Origin: Propionibacterium sp. oral taxon 192 str. F0372
GTDB taxonomy: Bacteria > Actinomycetota > Actinomycetes > Propionibacteriales > Propionibacteriaceae
Direction: 5' to 3'
Assembly (NCBI RefSeq): GCF_000413315.1
Contig: NZ_KE340297.1
Location: 1,992,581-2,056,580 of the forward strand
DNA length: 64,000 bases
Position 1 is the stretch's first letter, and the number at the start of each line of letters is the position of its first letter. Both the position numbers and the translations under genes were made by a program. Below the pieces are notes generated by a model. It had not been told where the DNA came from. It ran no database searches and saw nothing but the letters and a program-made list of their open reading frames with translations. Below, one piece after another: positions 46,041 to 54,540 of this stretch.

Positions 46041-46802
46041 ATGCTCAAACGCGGTCGTTTCCCGATCCTCGACCACGATGACGACCCCGGTGATGTGATC
46101 GGTGCGATGGCCCCACCACCGGCAACTCGGCTGCCGGAACGTGCAGTGCTGGGCATCCTCGGACCGAAGGTGGGCCAGTACGCGGCGGCGAACCAACTGG
46201 AGCAGATTGGCACCATGGACATGGTGACCGTTTCCTATCCCATCTATAAGGCGCGACGCGGTTCCCAGCAGATTGCCGTCGTCGAAGCCCCGGTGGGGGC
46301 CCCGGCGGCGGTGATGGTCGCCGAATACCTCGCCTCGGCAGGGGTGCGGGTGGCGATTGCTGTCGGTTCCTGTGGTGCACTCCAGCCCTTCGGCGAGGGG
46401 GAATTCCTCATCCCGGTCCGTGCCCTGCGTGACGAGGGAACCAGCTATCACTATCTGCCGGCCTCCGAATGGGTGGGTACCGACATGGGTGTGCGCCGGG
46501 CTGCCGCCCGGGTGCTTGCCTCCCACGGTTTGGTGGGCCGCGAGGTGAATGTGTGGACGACCGACGCTTTCCACCGGGAAACCCGGGAATTGGTGGCTGA
46601 CCGGGTGGGGCGCGGTTGCGCAGCTGTCGAGATGGAGTGCGCAGCCTGGGCCGCTTGGGCTAAGTTCCGGGGCGTGCGCTTTGGGCAGCTGCTGTTCACC
46701 GCCGATTCCTTGACCCAGGGCCACTACGAATTCCGCAATTTCGGCCGGGATCACCATCAGGCTGCCTTGGAATTGGCCGTCGAGATCGCCTTCGAGGTCT
46801 GA
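46041..46802 (+). CDS. Nucleoside phosphorylase family protein
   Basis: The 253-residue protein belongs to the PNP/UDP phosphorylase superfamily: AVLGILGPKVGQYAAAN, VEAPVGAPAAVMVAEYLASAGV, the phosphate-site run AVGSCGALQPFGEGE and the ribose-binding VEMECAAWAAWAKFRG. It resembles uridine or related nucleoside phosphorylases, but the base specificity cannot be called. AGGAGG stands before the ATG. It lies alone between rpsA and the radical SAM gene. Confidence 0.87.
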   Translation: MLKRGRFPILDHDDDPGDVIGAMAPPPATRLPERAVLGILGPKVGQYAAANQLEQIGTMDMVTVSYPIYKARRGSQQIAVVEAPVGAPAAVMVAEYLASAGVRVAIAVGSCGALQPFGEGEFLIPVRALRDEGTSYHYLPASEWVGTDMGVRRAAARVLASHGLVGREVNVWTTDAFHRETRELVADRVGRGCAAVEMECAAWAAWAKFRGVRFGQLLFTADSLTQGHYEFRNFGRDHHQAALELAVEIAFEV

Positions 46803-46896
46803 CGCTCGCGCATGCTCTGCTGACGAGCTGGTCCGACTCCTTCCCGGGACAGACGGCTCGGGAAGGAGCGCCCGCTCGGGGTGGACGTGCTTCGGT

Positions 46897-48027
46897 TTAG
46901 GCGGTGGCCAGTTCCATGGCCCGGACATAGTGTCCCGAAGGCTGGTAGGGGCACATCGGATCGGTTTCTAGGGGATCCCCGGTGCGTGCCCAGGCCCTGG
47001 CTCGCGACCCCCCGCACCAGCGGTTAAACTCGCAGCGCCCGCACCGTCCCTTGAACTGCTCCGGGCGACGCAAGGCAACCATCAACTCGTTGTCCCGGTA
47101 GATGTCTACTAGCGAAATCTGGCGCACATTGCCCACCTGGATCGGCAGGAAACCCGAGGGATTCACATTGCCGAGCTTGTCGATGAACACGATGCCGTTG
47201 CCGTCGCGGATGCCGAATCCCCGGGATGCTGGAGATTCAATGATCTCCTGCTTGGTGCGGCCCTGGGCGAACAGCCGCTGGGCGATGATCCGTCGGTACT
47301 GCATGGCCTCGGTCGTCTTGATGCGCCATGGGGCGGTGTGGGCGCGGGTCCCCCAGTAACGCAGTAAGCGCTCGGCTTGACCAGGGTCGAGTTCGGTCAA
47401 CTGGGTGCCGCGACCCACCGAGATGAGGAAGAACAGCGACCACTGCATCAATGGATAGGGGGTCAGCAGCTCGTAGATCTCCTCCAGATCCTCGGCATTG
47501 TTGCCCGACACCAAGGTATTCACCTGCACGCCGAGGCCCACCTCGGCGGCATCCTTGATGGCCCGGAGAGTGTCGGCGAAGGTTCCCTCGACCTGACGCA
47601 GCCCGTCATGGGCAACGGCGGTGGCGGCATCCAGGGACAATGAGATAGCGCCCACTCCGGCATCCTTCATCCACTGAAGGCAAGCCCGGTTCAGCAGGGG
47701 AGTGACCGCTGGCGCTAGGGAAACCCCTATGCCCCGATCGATGGCGGCCTTCACCAGCACCGGGAGGTCAGCGCGACGCAGTGGATCTCCACCGGTCATC
47801 ACGATGTGGGGTAGCGGCGTGCCAAAGTCAACGATGGTGTCGAGCACCTGTAGACATTCCTCGGTGCTGAGCTCCCCAGTGGCGGGTTCGGGTAGGGCCG
47901 TGGCACGGCAGTGCTTGCAGGCCAGCCCGCATGCCTGGGTCAGTTCCCAGTAGATGATCATGGGTGCCCGGTCGTATGCCCAGTTGACTGGTTTTACCGA
48001 TCCGATTGCTCCAGGATGTCCTGCCAC
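46897..48027 (-). CDS. Radical SAM/SPASM protein (TIGR04053 / AhbD-NirJ-like group)
   Basis: The protein of about 376 residues has the radical SAM cluster motif C33-x3-C37-x2-C40 in WELTQACGLACKHCRA, the VMTGGDPLRRADLP run, and a C-terminal SPASM domain with CGRCEFNRWCGG and a later Cys in PMCPYQP for auxiliary iron-sulfur clusters. Members of this group often lie near heme genes, and ferrochelatase is divergent 252 bp away, so a role in tetrapyrrole chemistry or peptide modification is possible but unproven. GTG at 48027 with AAAGGCGG upstream is preferred; the frame is open far beyond, overlapping hemH. Confidence 0.85.
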   Translation of the reverse strand: MAGHPGAIGSVKPVNWAYDRAPMIIYWELTQACGLACKHCRATALPEPATGELSTEECLQVLDTIVDFGTPLPHIVMTGGDPLRRADLPVLVKAAIDRGIGVSLAPAVTPLLNRACLQWMKDAGVGAISLSLDAATAVAHDGLRQVEGTFADTLRAIKDAAEVGLGVQVNTLVSGNNAEDLEEIYELLTPYPLMQWSLFFLISVGRGTQLTELDPGQAERLLRYWGTRAHTAPWRIKTTEAMQYRRIIAQRLFAQGRTKQEIIESPASRGFGIRDGNGIVFIDKLGNVNPSGFLPIQVGNVRQISLVDIYRDNELMVALRRPEQFKGRCGRCEFNRWCGGSRARAWARTGDPLETDPMCPYQPSGHYVRAMELATA

Positions 48028-48266
48028 GTTGCCGCCTTTCTGTGCCGTCCACGATGGATTCCTCGCCAGGCCGTCTGCGCATCGCATCGGGACGTGTTGA
48101 ACAGTAGCCTTCATCGGCTCCGGAAGAGGTGGCCCGACGGGTGAGGACGTGTACATCGGCCTGTCGGGATACGGTGATGACATCTGCCGGGATACCTGGC
48201 GGCTGTCGGCCTGGTACCGTAGTGCGATCTGTGGGGAAGAGTGTGCCTGGCAGGGCCTCGGCTTCC

Positions 48267-48272
48267 TATGCT
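48267..48272 (+). promoter_or_regulatory. -10 box of the ferrochelatase promoter (leaderless)
   Basis: TATGCT lies 7 nt before the ATG at 48280. The spacing is the same as at metF. Confidence 0.45.
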
Positions 48273-48279
48273 GGCGGTC

Positions 48280-49434
48280 ATGTCTGACCGCTACGACGCC
48301 ATCGTGCTGATCTCCTTCGGTGGGCCCCGGGTGCCCGATGACGTGATGCCCTTTCTGCGCAATGTCACCAAGGGGCGAGGCATCCCGGAGGAACGCCTCG
48401 CGGAGGTGGCGGAGCACTATTTGCATTTCGACGGCGCCTCGCCGATCAACGAGCAAACCGAGGACCTGTACGAGGCGCTGGTCCAGGGGCTGGCCAATTC
48501 TGGTCACCCGATGCCGGTGTATGCAGGCAACCGGAACTGGACCCCCTTCATCGCCGATGCCTTCGTCCGCGCCCATGCTGATGGACATCGCCGCCTTCTC
48601 GCGGTGGTTACCAGCCCCTATGCCTGCTATTCCTCGTGCAGGCAGTACTTGGAAGATATCGAGCGAGCCTTGGCAGAAACCCGCCTCGACAGTGTTCTTG
48701 CGGTTGACAAGGTACGGCAGTTCTTCAATCATCCCGGTTTCATTGCCCCGTGGGTCCGGGGGTTGGAGGAAGCGGTTGTCTCGCTGCGTGAGGAGGTCGA
48801 GGATCTGAAGGCAGAACAGATAGAGGTGCTGTTCTGCGCTCATTCGCTGCCGGTCGGCTACGAATCCTCTTCCGGTCCGAAGGATGGCCGTGGGGTATAT
48901 GTCGCCCAACACCTCGAGGTGGCGCGGCTTGTCCTGGCCGAGATGGCACAGCGCGGGGGCCTTGAGCTGCCCAATTGGCAGCTCGTCTTCCAGTCACGTT
49001 CCGGACCTCCGCAGATGCCCTGGCTGGTCCCCGACGTCAATGATGCGATCGCAGAGATCGACACGTCCTCTCGGAAAGCAGTCATCACCGTTCCGATCTC
49101 CTTCCTATCCGACAACATGGAGGTGATCTGGGATCTGGATAATGAGGCCGCGGCCACCAGCCGGGATCTCGGATTCGCCTTCCGTAGGGTCCCCACTCCG
49201 GGCACCGCCCCGGTCTTCATCAGTGCTCTTGTCGAGATGATCGGAGAACGTCAGGGATGGGTCGAGGGTCGCTGCAGCGTCGGGAAATTCGATGCCTGGT
49301 TTGATGCCTGTCCGCCGGGATGTTGCACCCCGGAACGCACCGGTTCGCCACGAATCGTCCGGGTAAGGACTTCCGGGGAGGAGTCAATGACCGGGGCATC
49401 CCGGGTGTCGGTCTCGCGTGAGGCAATGAACTGA
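48280..49434 (+). CDS. hemH: Ferrochelatase (coproporphyrin/protoheme type)
   Basis: The 384-residue protein inserts ferrous iron into a porphyrin; in actinobacteria the substrate is normally coproporphyrin III (CpfC). It shows VLISFGGPRVPDDVMPFLRN, SSCRQYLEDI and the active His188 in LFCAHSLPVGYE. Near the C terminus are Cys332, Cys344, Cys348 and Cys349, in a place where [2Fe-2S]-containing ferrochelatases hold their cluster, so an iron-sulfur centre is likely. ATG at 48280 is chosen from the -10 box and the family N terminus. coaE starts one base after its stop. Confidence 0.95.
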   Translation: MSDRYDAIVLISFGGPRVPDDVMPFLRNVTKGRGIPEERLAEVAEHYLHFDGASPINEQTEDLYEALVQGLANSGHPMPVYAGNRNWTPFIADAFVRAHADGHRRLLAVVTSPYACYSSCRQYLEDIERALAETRLDSVLAVDKVRQFFNHPGFIAPWVRGLEEAVVSLREEVEDLKAEQIEVLFCAHSLPVGYESSSGPKDGRGVYVAQHLEVARLVLAEMAQRGGLELPNWQLVFQSRSGPPQMPWLVPDVNDAIAEIDTSSRKAVITVPISFLSDNMEVIWDLDNEAAATSRDLGFAFRRVPTPGTAPVFISALVEMIGERQGWVEGRCSVGKFDAWFDACPPGCCTPERTGSPRIVRVRTSGEESMTGASRVSVSREAMN

Positions 49435-49435
49435 A

Positions 49436-50050
49436 ATGGTGGCGGCACTGTCCGTTGCACTAACCGGAGGCATCGCCTCCGGCAAGTCGACTGTCGCCGA
49501 CCTCTTCGCCGATCGTGGGGCAGTCATCATCGATTCGGACCTGTTGGCCCGCGAAGTCGTGGAACCGGGCACCGAGGGTCTGGCGGAGATCATCGACCGG
49601 TTCGGCGCCGGTGTGCTGGATGGGGACGGGCGGCTGAATCGTGCCGGACTGGGCGAAATCATCTTCGCCGACGAGACGGCCCGTCAAGACCTGAACCAAA
49701 TCATCCATCCCCGGGTCCGGGCGCGTCGCACAGAGTTGATCGCAGCAGCCCCGGACGACGCGGTGAGCATTTCCATAATACCGCTGCTGGTGGAGACCGG
49801 GGTCCGGGACCGGTTCGCCGGGATCATCCTCGTCGATCTGCCCGTTGCCGAACAACTGAGACGGCTCATGGCGCGCAACCACATGACGGCCGATCAAGCG
49901 CAGGCCCGTATCCGGGGTCAGGCGACCCGGGCTGAACGCCTCGCAGTCGCGGATTGGGTAATCGACAACTCCGGGACACCGGGCAATCTGCCGCACCAGG
50001 TCGACCGAGTGTGGACGCAGCTGCTTTGGGAAAAGGTGAGTCGCAGCTGA
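49436..50050 (+). CDS. coaE: Dephospho-CoA kinase
   Basis: CoaE phosphorylates dephospho-CoA in the last step of coenzyme A synthesis. The 204-residue protein has the P-loop LTGGIASGKSTV (9-20), DSDLLAREVVEPG, FADETARQDLNQIIHPRVRA and IPLLVETGVRDRF. It has the short bacterial form without the C-terminal GrpB/UPF0157 extension that mycobacterial CoaE carries. It follows hemH directly and probably shares its transcript. Confidence 0.94.
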   Translation: MVAALSVALTGGIASGKSTVADLFADRGAVIIDSDLLAREVVEPGTEGLAEIIDRFGAGVLDGDGRLNRAGLGEIIFADETARQDLNQIIHPRVRARRTELIAAAPDDAVSISIIPLLVETGVRDRFAGIILVDLPVAEQLRRLMARNHMTADQAQARIRGQATRAERLAVADWVIDNSGTPGNLPHQVDRVWTQLLWEKVSRS

Positions 50051-50090
50051 CTCATTCGTGGAGGGGTTCTCCTGATGCAAGATGACGCCC

Positions 50091-50096
50091 TACTCT
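50091..50096 (+). promoter_or_regulatory. -10 box, leaderless promoter of the small membrane protein
   Basis: TACTCT stands 6 nt before the ATG at 50103 and argues against the upstream in-frame ATG at 50082. Confidence 0.45.
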
Positions 50097-50102
50097 TGGG
50101 GC

Positions 50103-50444
50103 ATGACTGATCCCGTACGTGATGCGCGTGTTGTCTTTGCGCTGGCTTGGGTCGGTTTTGGTATGCGTACCGCCTTATCGGGGATGAGACTGGTGGACGG
50201 TGATGATCTGGCCTTCTTGTGTTTCATGATCATGTTGGCAGGATTCGGCGGTGCAGTCGCTTGGACGGGCGGTCGTGCGGCCAAGGTGCTTGGGGTTGTC
50301 GGTGGAGTTGTGGGGGTCGTTGCGGGCATTGGTCAGCTGGGGCTGCAGGATCAGGCGTTTGTGTGGGGTTTTGGCGTGATGGCGATGATGGGCGCCATCA
50401 TCCTCTTGGCAGAGGGTTGGTCTGTGATCACCTCCCCACGATGA
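50103..50444 (+). CDS. Hypothetical membrane protein
   Basis: I do not recognise this 113-residue protein. It has four hydrophobic stretches (around residues 9-25, 37-53, 61-80 and 84-103), short charged loops, and no signature motif. It stands between coaE and a convergent hypothetical membrane protein, with one base between the two stops. Its start is supported by a -10 box six bases upstream. Codon use looks native. Confidence 0.7.
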   Translation: MTDPVRDARVVFALAWVGFGMRTALSGMRLVDGDDLAFLCFMIMLAGFGGAVAWTGGRAAKVLGVVGGVVGVVAGIGQLGLQDQAFVWGFGVMAMMGAIILLAEGWSVITSPR

Positions 50445-50445
50445 G

Positions 50446-50955
50446 TCACGCGCTGCCAGACAGCGAAACGATGATTTCATCAATGGGTGTCGCGAGCACG
50501 GACTGTGGGTAACGGCGGGTCGTGTGTCCGGGGCTGCGCAATACGAGCCAGCGCTGTCCGAAGCGTTTCACCACATCGATGGTGGTTGCACCCAGTGGCC
50601 ACGTTTCTGCTGGTCGTGATGGCTGTTCTGGAAAGAAGATGGCATCACCGGACATTTCGAAAGCATATGGAGCCCCGAGCCGTAGTTCTCGAGTGCCAGT
50701 GTGCTTCCTGAGCCATGTGCTGCGGGTGATTCCGTTGTACACCAGCAGGGCCCCGACGCCACCGATGACCATGATCCCGACCTCGTTCTCGATGGTCCAG
50801 TTCCCGAGAACGAGGGAAACGGTGATGGCCAGTATGGCGAGCAAGAGCAATCCGGTTCCCATTCCCAAGGCTGCGATGATGTTGCGACGTAACCGATCCC
50901 TGGAGACTGGAGTTGCAAGTCCCATGTCATTCAGTTCGACTCGCAGCTTCATCAT
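50446..50955 (-). CDS. Hypothetical two-helix membrane protein
   Basis: The 169-residue protein has a short cytosolic N terminus, two adjacent membrane helices (about 25-48 and 55-75), and a beta-rich C-terminal domain (AIFFPEQPSRPAETWPLGATTIDVVKRF...). This layout resembles YcxB-like or bacterial PH-like membrane proteins, but the match is weak. Two ATGs (50955, 50952) follow TAGACT at 50962-50967 by about six bases, again the leaderless arrangement. Confidence 0.65.
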   Translation of the reverse strand: MMKLRVELNDMGLATPVSRDRLRRNIIAALGMGTGLLLLAILAITVSLVLGNWTIENEVGIMVIGGVGALLVYNGITRSTWLRKHTGTRELRLGAPYAFEMSGDAIFFPEQPSRPAETWPLGATTIDVVKRFGQRWLVLRSPGHTTRRYPQSVLATPIDEIIVSLSGSA

Positions 50956-50961
50956 GACATG

Positions 50962-50967
50962 AGTCTA
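50962..50967 (-). promoter_or_regulatory. -10 box, leaderless promoter of the two-helix membrane protein
   Basis: TAGACT on the minus strand is followed by six bases and then ATGATG. Confidence 0.4.
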
Positions 50968-51093
50968 GGGCAGCCGAACTCCGGGTCGGTACGTGAGGAA
51001 CGGCACGGCAGGAGAATGAGTACGCATACTTATCTTACTCTGAGCATTTATACGTGTTGATGCGAAAGTGAAGAAGAACGTAGTGTTTCTCGC

Positions 51094-52164
51094 ATGGTGT
51101 ATTTTGATCAAAATGTTGTCGCATCCGGAGCGAAAGACTTGGCCGACTTACGTGATGACGTCGCCAAGGCACAGGCCTATGGCGATGATCATCTTGGGAG
51201 CCTCGGACGTTGTAACGGTGGAAAAATATACGAAGCTTTTTTAGCGGAGCACACGAAGTCGGTAGAAAAATTCGGGGAATTAGTCTCGGGAAGCCGCACG
51301 TTGCTGAACAATGCCAAGCTGCACGTCGATTCTACGGTCAAGGCTTACGCAGATACCGAGAACACCAATACTGATGAGGTTGCGAAAATCTGGAATGCAC
51401 TCGAGAAGAATCCGAAGCTATCTCCCGTGGGGCCGGCGTCGGCGGGTGCCAGTGCCGGGCCACTGCCGTCGGCTGGGTTGAAGCCCCCTGATAGCAAGAC
51501 CGATGACTGGATCTGGAAGGTGCTGAGCTGGCCGGACTATCTGTCCATCAGTAGTTGGGCCCGTACGCTCCTGAATTACATCGCTTCCCTGTTCGGAATC
51601 GCTGATCTGTGGGCATGGTTGTGGGAATGCATCGGGGGAGATTTCAACAAGATCAGTTGTGTTTCGTCTGCCTGGTTCAATCTTGAGGCATATTACAGGG
51701 AACTGGGCTCCGAACTGAAGAACCGGATGTCGATCATGTTCACCGGATGGTACGATTCGGCTGATGCCACAGCGGCTGGCGATTACTTCGCTAAGGCAGC
51801 CAAGGTGCTTGGTGGCACGGGCGGGGTGCCCCAACCCCTGCATAATTTGGGGGATCTCTACAACACTGTTTCTTTGTCTTCTTTCTGGTTTTATCAAGCA
51901 ATCTTCAGTGCCGTCGATGCGCTCGTTGATCAAACCATCGCGGCCATCTTTGAGGCTGGCAGCTTGATGACGGCAATCGCTGCAATCTTTAGTGGAGGTC
52001 TAACGGCCATTCCGGCGGCCATAGCCGCTTTCATTGCACTGATGTCCCAGGTCAGTGCAATGTGGGGATGGATGATGACCGCGGTGTACGGCTATACCGG
52101 TCTGATTGCTCTTCTGGGGGCGGCCACTACCGATGTGAACTGGGTGACCCTCCCCGAAGGATGA
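51094..52164 (+). CDS. Type VII secretion-like (WXG100-related) protein of unknown function
   Basis: The 356-residue protein has an N-terminal helical domain (1-100) resembling WXG100/EspB-type helical hairpins, a Pro/Ala/Gly linker (about 107-135), then a second WXG100-like unit (AYYRELGSELKNRM...FTGWYDSADATAAGDYFAKAAKVL) and hydrophobic helices at the end (about 285-350). Such layouts occur in type VII-exported proteins of actinobacteria. No toxin domain and no secretion ATPase is visible nearby. The DNA is visibly more AT-rich than its surroundings, especially the 100 bp before the ATG, suggesting acquisition. The ribosome site is weak. Confidence 0.65.
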   Translation: MVYFDQNVVASGAKDLADLRDDVAKAQAYGDDHLGSLGRCNGGKIYEAFLAEHTKSVEKFGELVSGSRTLLNNAKLHVDSTVKAYADTENTNTDEVAKIWNALEKNPKLSPVGPASAGASAGPLPSAGLKPPDSKTDDWIWKVLSWPDYLSISSWARTLLNYIASLFGIADLWAWLWECIGGDFNKISCVSSAWFNLEAYYRELGSELKNRMSIMFTGWYDSADATAAGDYFAKAAKVLGGTGGVPQPLHNLGDLYNTVSLSSFWFYQAIFSAVDALVDQTIAAIFEAGSLMTAIAAIFSGGLTAIPAAIAAFIALMSQVSAMWGWMMTAVYGYTGLIALLGAATTDVNWVTLPEG

Positions 52165-52186
52165 GGCTAAAGAGAAAGGAAGTCAC

Positions 52187-52702
52187 ATGGGAACACCGGA
52201 TATGAACCCACTGGCAGCCAAGATGCTCGGGGGTGCCGATTTTCGCAAGCAACTCAAACGTCAATTGGAGGAGGCTGCTGCAAAAACTGATGATCCTGCT
52301 TATCGTGCGCGTCTTCTGGAAGTCGCAGAAGGAAAGCGTCCGTTGCGCACGCTGATGGCCGATCCCGGTTTTCTTGACCAGATGGGGCTTCGTGGCCGGG
52401 AGGCTGAGCGTCAGTTCGATGAGACGATGCAGCAGAGGATCAGGGAAGCGCTCCAGGACCCGAATTCCATCTGGCATGGAACACCTGACGAGGTACGGGA
52501 ACGGGTCCGGTCCCGGTTGGAAGATATGGGCGTGACGATTCCCGACACCGAGGAACTGAAGGCCTTGTACTGCGATGCCGAAAGGCTGGGCGCACAGGCT
52601 GGGTCGATTATTCGCCAGGAGCGTCTGACTGGTTGGGGCGGCACCGAGGAGCGCCTCGCGGAACGTGATGCTCAGCAGGCTGGGAAGAGCGACACAGATT
52701 GA
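52187..52702 (+). CDS. Hypothetical charged helical protein
   Basis: This 171-residue, strongly charged and mostly helical protein starts 22 bp after the type VII-like gene, with an excellent GAAAGGAAG ribosome site, so the two are probably co-transcribed. I see no known motif, signal peptide or membrane helix. It might be a chaperone, partner or immunity-like protein for the upstream product, but that is only inference from pairing. Confidence 0.65.
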   Translation: MGTPDMNPLAAKMLGGADFRKQLKRQLEEAAAKTDDPAYRARLLEVAEGKRPLRTLMADPGFLDQMGLRGREAERQFDETMQQRIREALQDPNSIWHGTPDEVRERVRSRLEDMGVTIPDTEELKALYCDAERLGAQAGSIIRQERLTGWGGTEERLAERDAQQAGKSDTD

Positions 52703-52721
52703 GGAAAACAGCGCGACCGGT

Positions 52722-53228
52722 TCAAGTGTCCAACACCATGAGGGTCACCGGGGTGTTGCGCGGGGCCCACGACGGATGGGCGACTGCGATGGCCCGCCAT
52801 CCACGTCGCTGGTAGATCTGTTTGGCTACCGCCTGTTCATCGAGTACATCAAGGATGGGCACCCAGCCATGGGTTCGGATCTGGGCGACGGCATGGTCAA
52901 GCAGGGCACCACCAATGCCCCGGCCCGTCAGGCGATGATCGACGAAGACCGCACCGATCAGTCCCAGGGATTCCACGCTTAGAGCGGTGCTTGCGACCCA
53001 GTGTGAGGTCAACTCATCCTCCGGGTCAGGATGGGTCACCCCTACGTGCCCCACCACCGCGTCATCCACGACCGCTACCCAGGCGCCTACCTCGTGCTCC
53101 CGGGCGATGAACTCGCGTACCGGCATCGGCAGCGGCCAGACCGATGGGTAGCCCGTGTGCGGCTGGGCCTCCAGGAGCAGACTCTCCAGCATCGGGAGGT
53201 CTGCGGATTGACGTGAGCGGATGATCAC
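52722..53228 (-). CDS. GNAT-family N-acetyltransferase
   Basis: The 168-residue protein matches the GNAT fold: IRSRQSADLPMLESLLLEA at the N terminus, AWVAVVDDAVVGHVGVTHPD, then the acetyl-CoA site GAVFVDHRLTGRGIGGALLDHAV (RGIGG loop) and VLDEQAVAKQIYQRRGW. The acceptor is unknown. GTG at 53228 follows TAGGCT by seven bases. Base composition is like the core genome, unlike the flanking stretches. Confidence 0.88.
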   Translation of the reverse strand: MIIRSRQSADLPMLESLLLEAQPHTGYPSVWPLPMPVREFIAREHEVGAWVAVVDDAVVGHVGVTHPDPEDELTSHWVASTALSVESLGLIGAVFVDHRLTGRGIGGALLDHAVAQIRTHGWVPILDVLDEQAVAKQIYQRRGWRAIAVAHPSWAPRNTPVTLMVLDT

Positions 53229-53235
53229 GTGGAAT

Positions 53236-53241
53236 AGCCTA
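53236..53241 (-). promoter_or_regulatory. -10 box, leaderless promoter of the GNAT gene
   Basis: TAGGCT on the minus strand is followed by seven bases and the GTG at 53228. Confidence 0.45.
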
Positions 53242-53283
53242 TTGGGAGCATGCCACCGAGACGACCGGAGGACAGAACTAGTG

Positions 53284-54190
53284 TTATATGTGGGGGATGG
53301 TTCCTTTGTAGGCGGTGATGTTTTGGTAGAAGTCGAAGCTGTCGTGGCTGCTGATCTCCCAGAACAGTTGGCCGTTTTGGTGGTAGATATGAAAAGCGAA
53401 GACCTTGTCCGGGTCTAGGTTTCCGGTCATGGCCCGGTTGAAGGTGTTACTGATGACCTCAGGGCCTCCGTAGTCATTCAGATCAAAAGCAGGACCCGAC
53501 GTGTCATCCGGCGTGCCGCATTCCATGGGAATCGACGGGTAAGTCCCATCACGGTCGGCAGATGCTCTGATGGTGCATTGCGCTCAGATGGAGTTTGTGA
53601 TGGTGCCGGTGATGGTGACGCCGTGGTCGTCGAGGGTGTAGTAGATTTCATTGATGGTGGTGCCGGTGATTGCGGTGTAGGTGTCGAACAGGGAACGAAA
53701 ACTAACAGGATCAATGAAATCAATCTGGTAAGGCACCGGGTCGGAACCGATCTGGCCACTAGACGGCTCGGTCTTGTCTTCACATTTATACTATAAGACG
53801 GGTTTTCCAGCAGGGCTGCTCGCAGTGAACATACTCGGTATCTGGCAGGTTCCCTCAGCTTTGAGGCGTTTCAACGTACCCAGCGCCTCATCAACCAACA
53901 ACTGATCAATCTCCGCCAAAGGTTCTAAGGATTTACAGGCACTGTTTTAGGTCAGAAAGAATTCACTGTCACGAATGCTAGACCAAGTCAGTTCCCCATT
54001 GGTAACACTGAAAGCGCGGGCCGAATCGCCGTTTTTACCGGAGCTGGCTTCGATAACAAAGACCGTGATTTCAGGATCTTTTGCGAAATGGTGCGAGTAT
54101 CGGGTTTTGGTAGGTCGTCAATGATGTCAACACACTAAGAACGGCTGCGATGCAAACCAACCGCCGTGTTCTATCGCATATCAAAACCAT
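53284..54190 (-). pseudogene. Decayed gene with one frameshift and three stops
   Basis: Reading down from an ATG at 54190 gives a basic N terminus and a hydrophobic, signal-like helix (RRLVCIAAVLSVLTSL). The coherent reading then moves to another frame near 54090 and continues with protein-like text (for example DPEITVFVIEASSGKNGD). That single frame runs on to 53284, broken by TAA (53947-53949), TAG (53791-53793) and TGA (53584-53586). The parts between stops keep normal amino-acid composition (for example DPVSFRSLFDTYTAITG, FAFHIYHQNGQLFWEISS). It may be one exported protein or two adjacent ones, now inactive. I recognise no family. Confidence 0.6.
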
Positions 54191-54254
54191 ATGATGCCCA
54201 TCAATCTATCGAACACCATGAATACTCTAAAAACGCCACCGCGTTGAGATGGAA

Positions 54255-54515
54255 TTACCATCTCAACGTGCCGTCCCGAAGAACGCGGGCCCGCTTCGGT
54301 CTCATAACCTGAAAACCCCGCAATTGTGCACGAGGCATCCCATTAAAAGCAATGCGGTCTCGTTCGTCAGTGGACACCTTTTTGTATTTGCCGACGACGG
54401 CGGTGATCGCGGACTGGATGTAGCTCAATGAATGCATCAAATCACGTGAATTCTGCGCTAACGGCCGCAACGTATCAATCTCCCTGATCCGCTGCTGAGC
54501 CGTAGTCCGATACAC
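54255..54515 (-). CDS. Hypothetical small protein, possible gene remnant
   Basis: An 86-residue, basic, helical reading frame beginning with GTG. It has no recognisable domain and no clear ribosome site, and a TAA closes the frame just upstream. It follows another small minus-strand frame by 25 bp and precedes the decayed gene, so it could be the rear part of a broken larger gene. Confidence 0.35.
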   Translation of the reverse strand: MYRTTAQQRIREIDTLRPLAQNSRDLMHSLSYIQSAITAVVGKYKKVSTDERDRIAFNGMPRAQLRGFQVMRPKRARVLRDGTLRW

Positions 54516-54540
54516 AACACCTGCCGCAGATTACCAACTA

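Noticed and set aside
48028-48912. Extension of the radical SAM frame by almost 300 codons
   Set aside because: It runs antisense through hemH, lacks similarity to the family, and a well-placed ribosome site supports the GTG at 48027.
53584-53586. In-frame TGA as a selenocysteine codon
   Set aside because: The frame also contains TAA, TAG and a frameshift and lacks any SECIS-like hairpin; decay explains it better.
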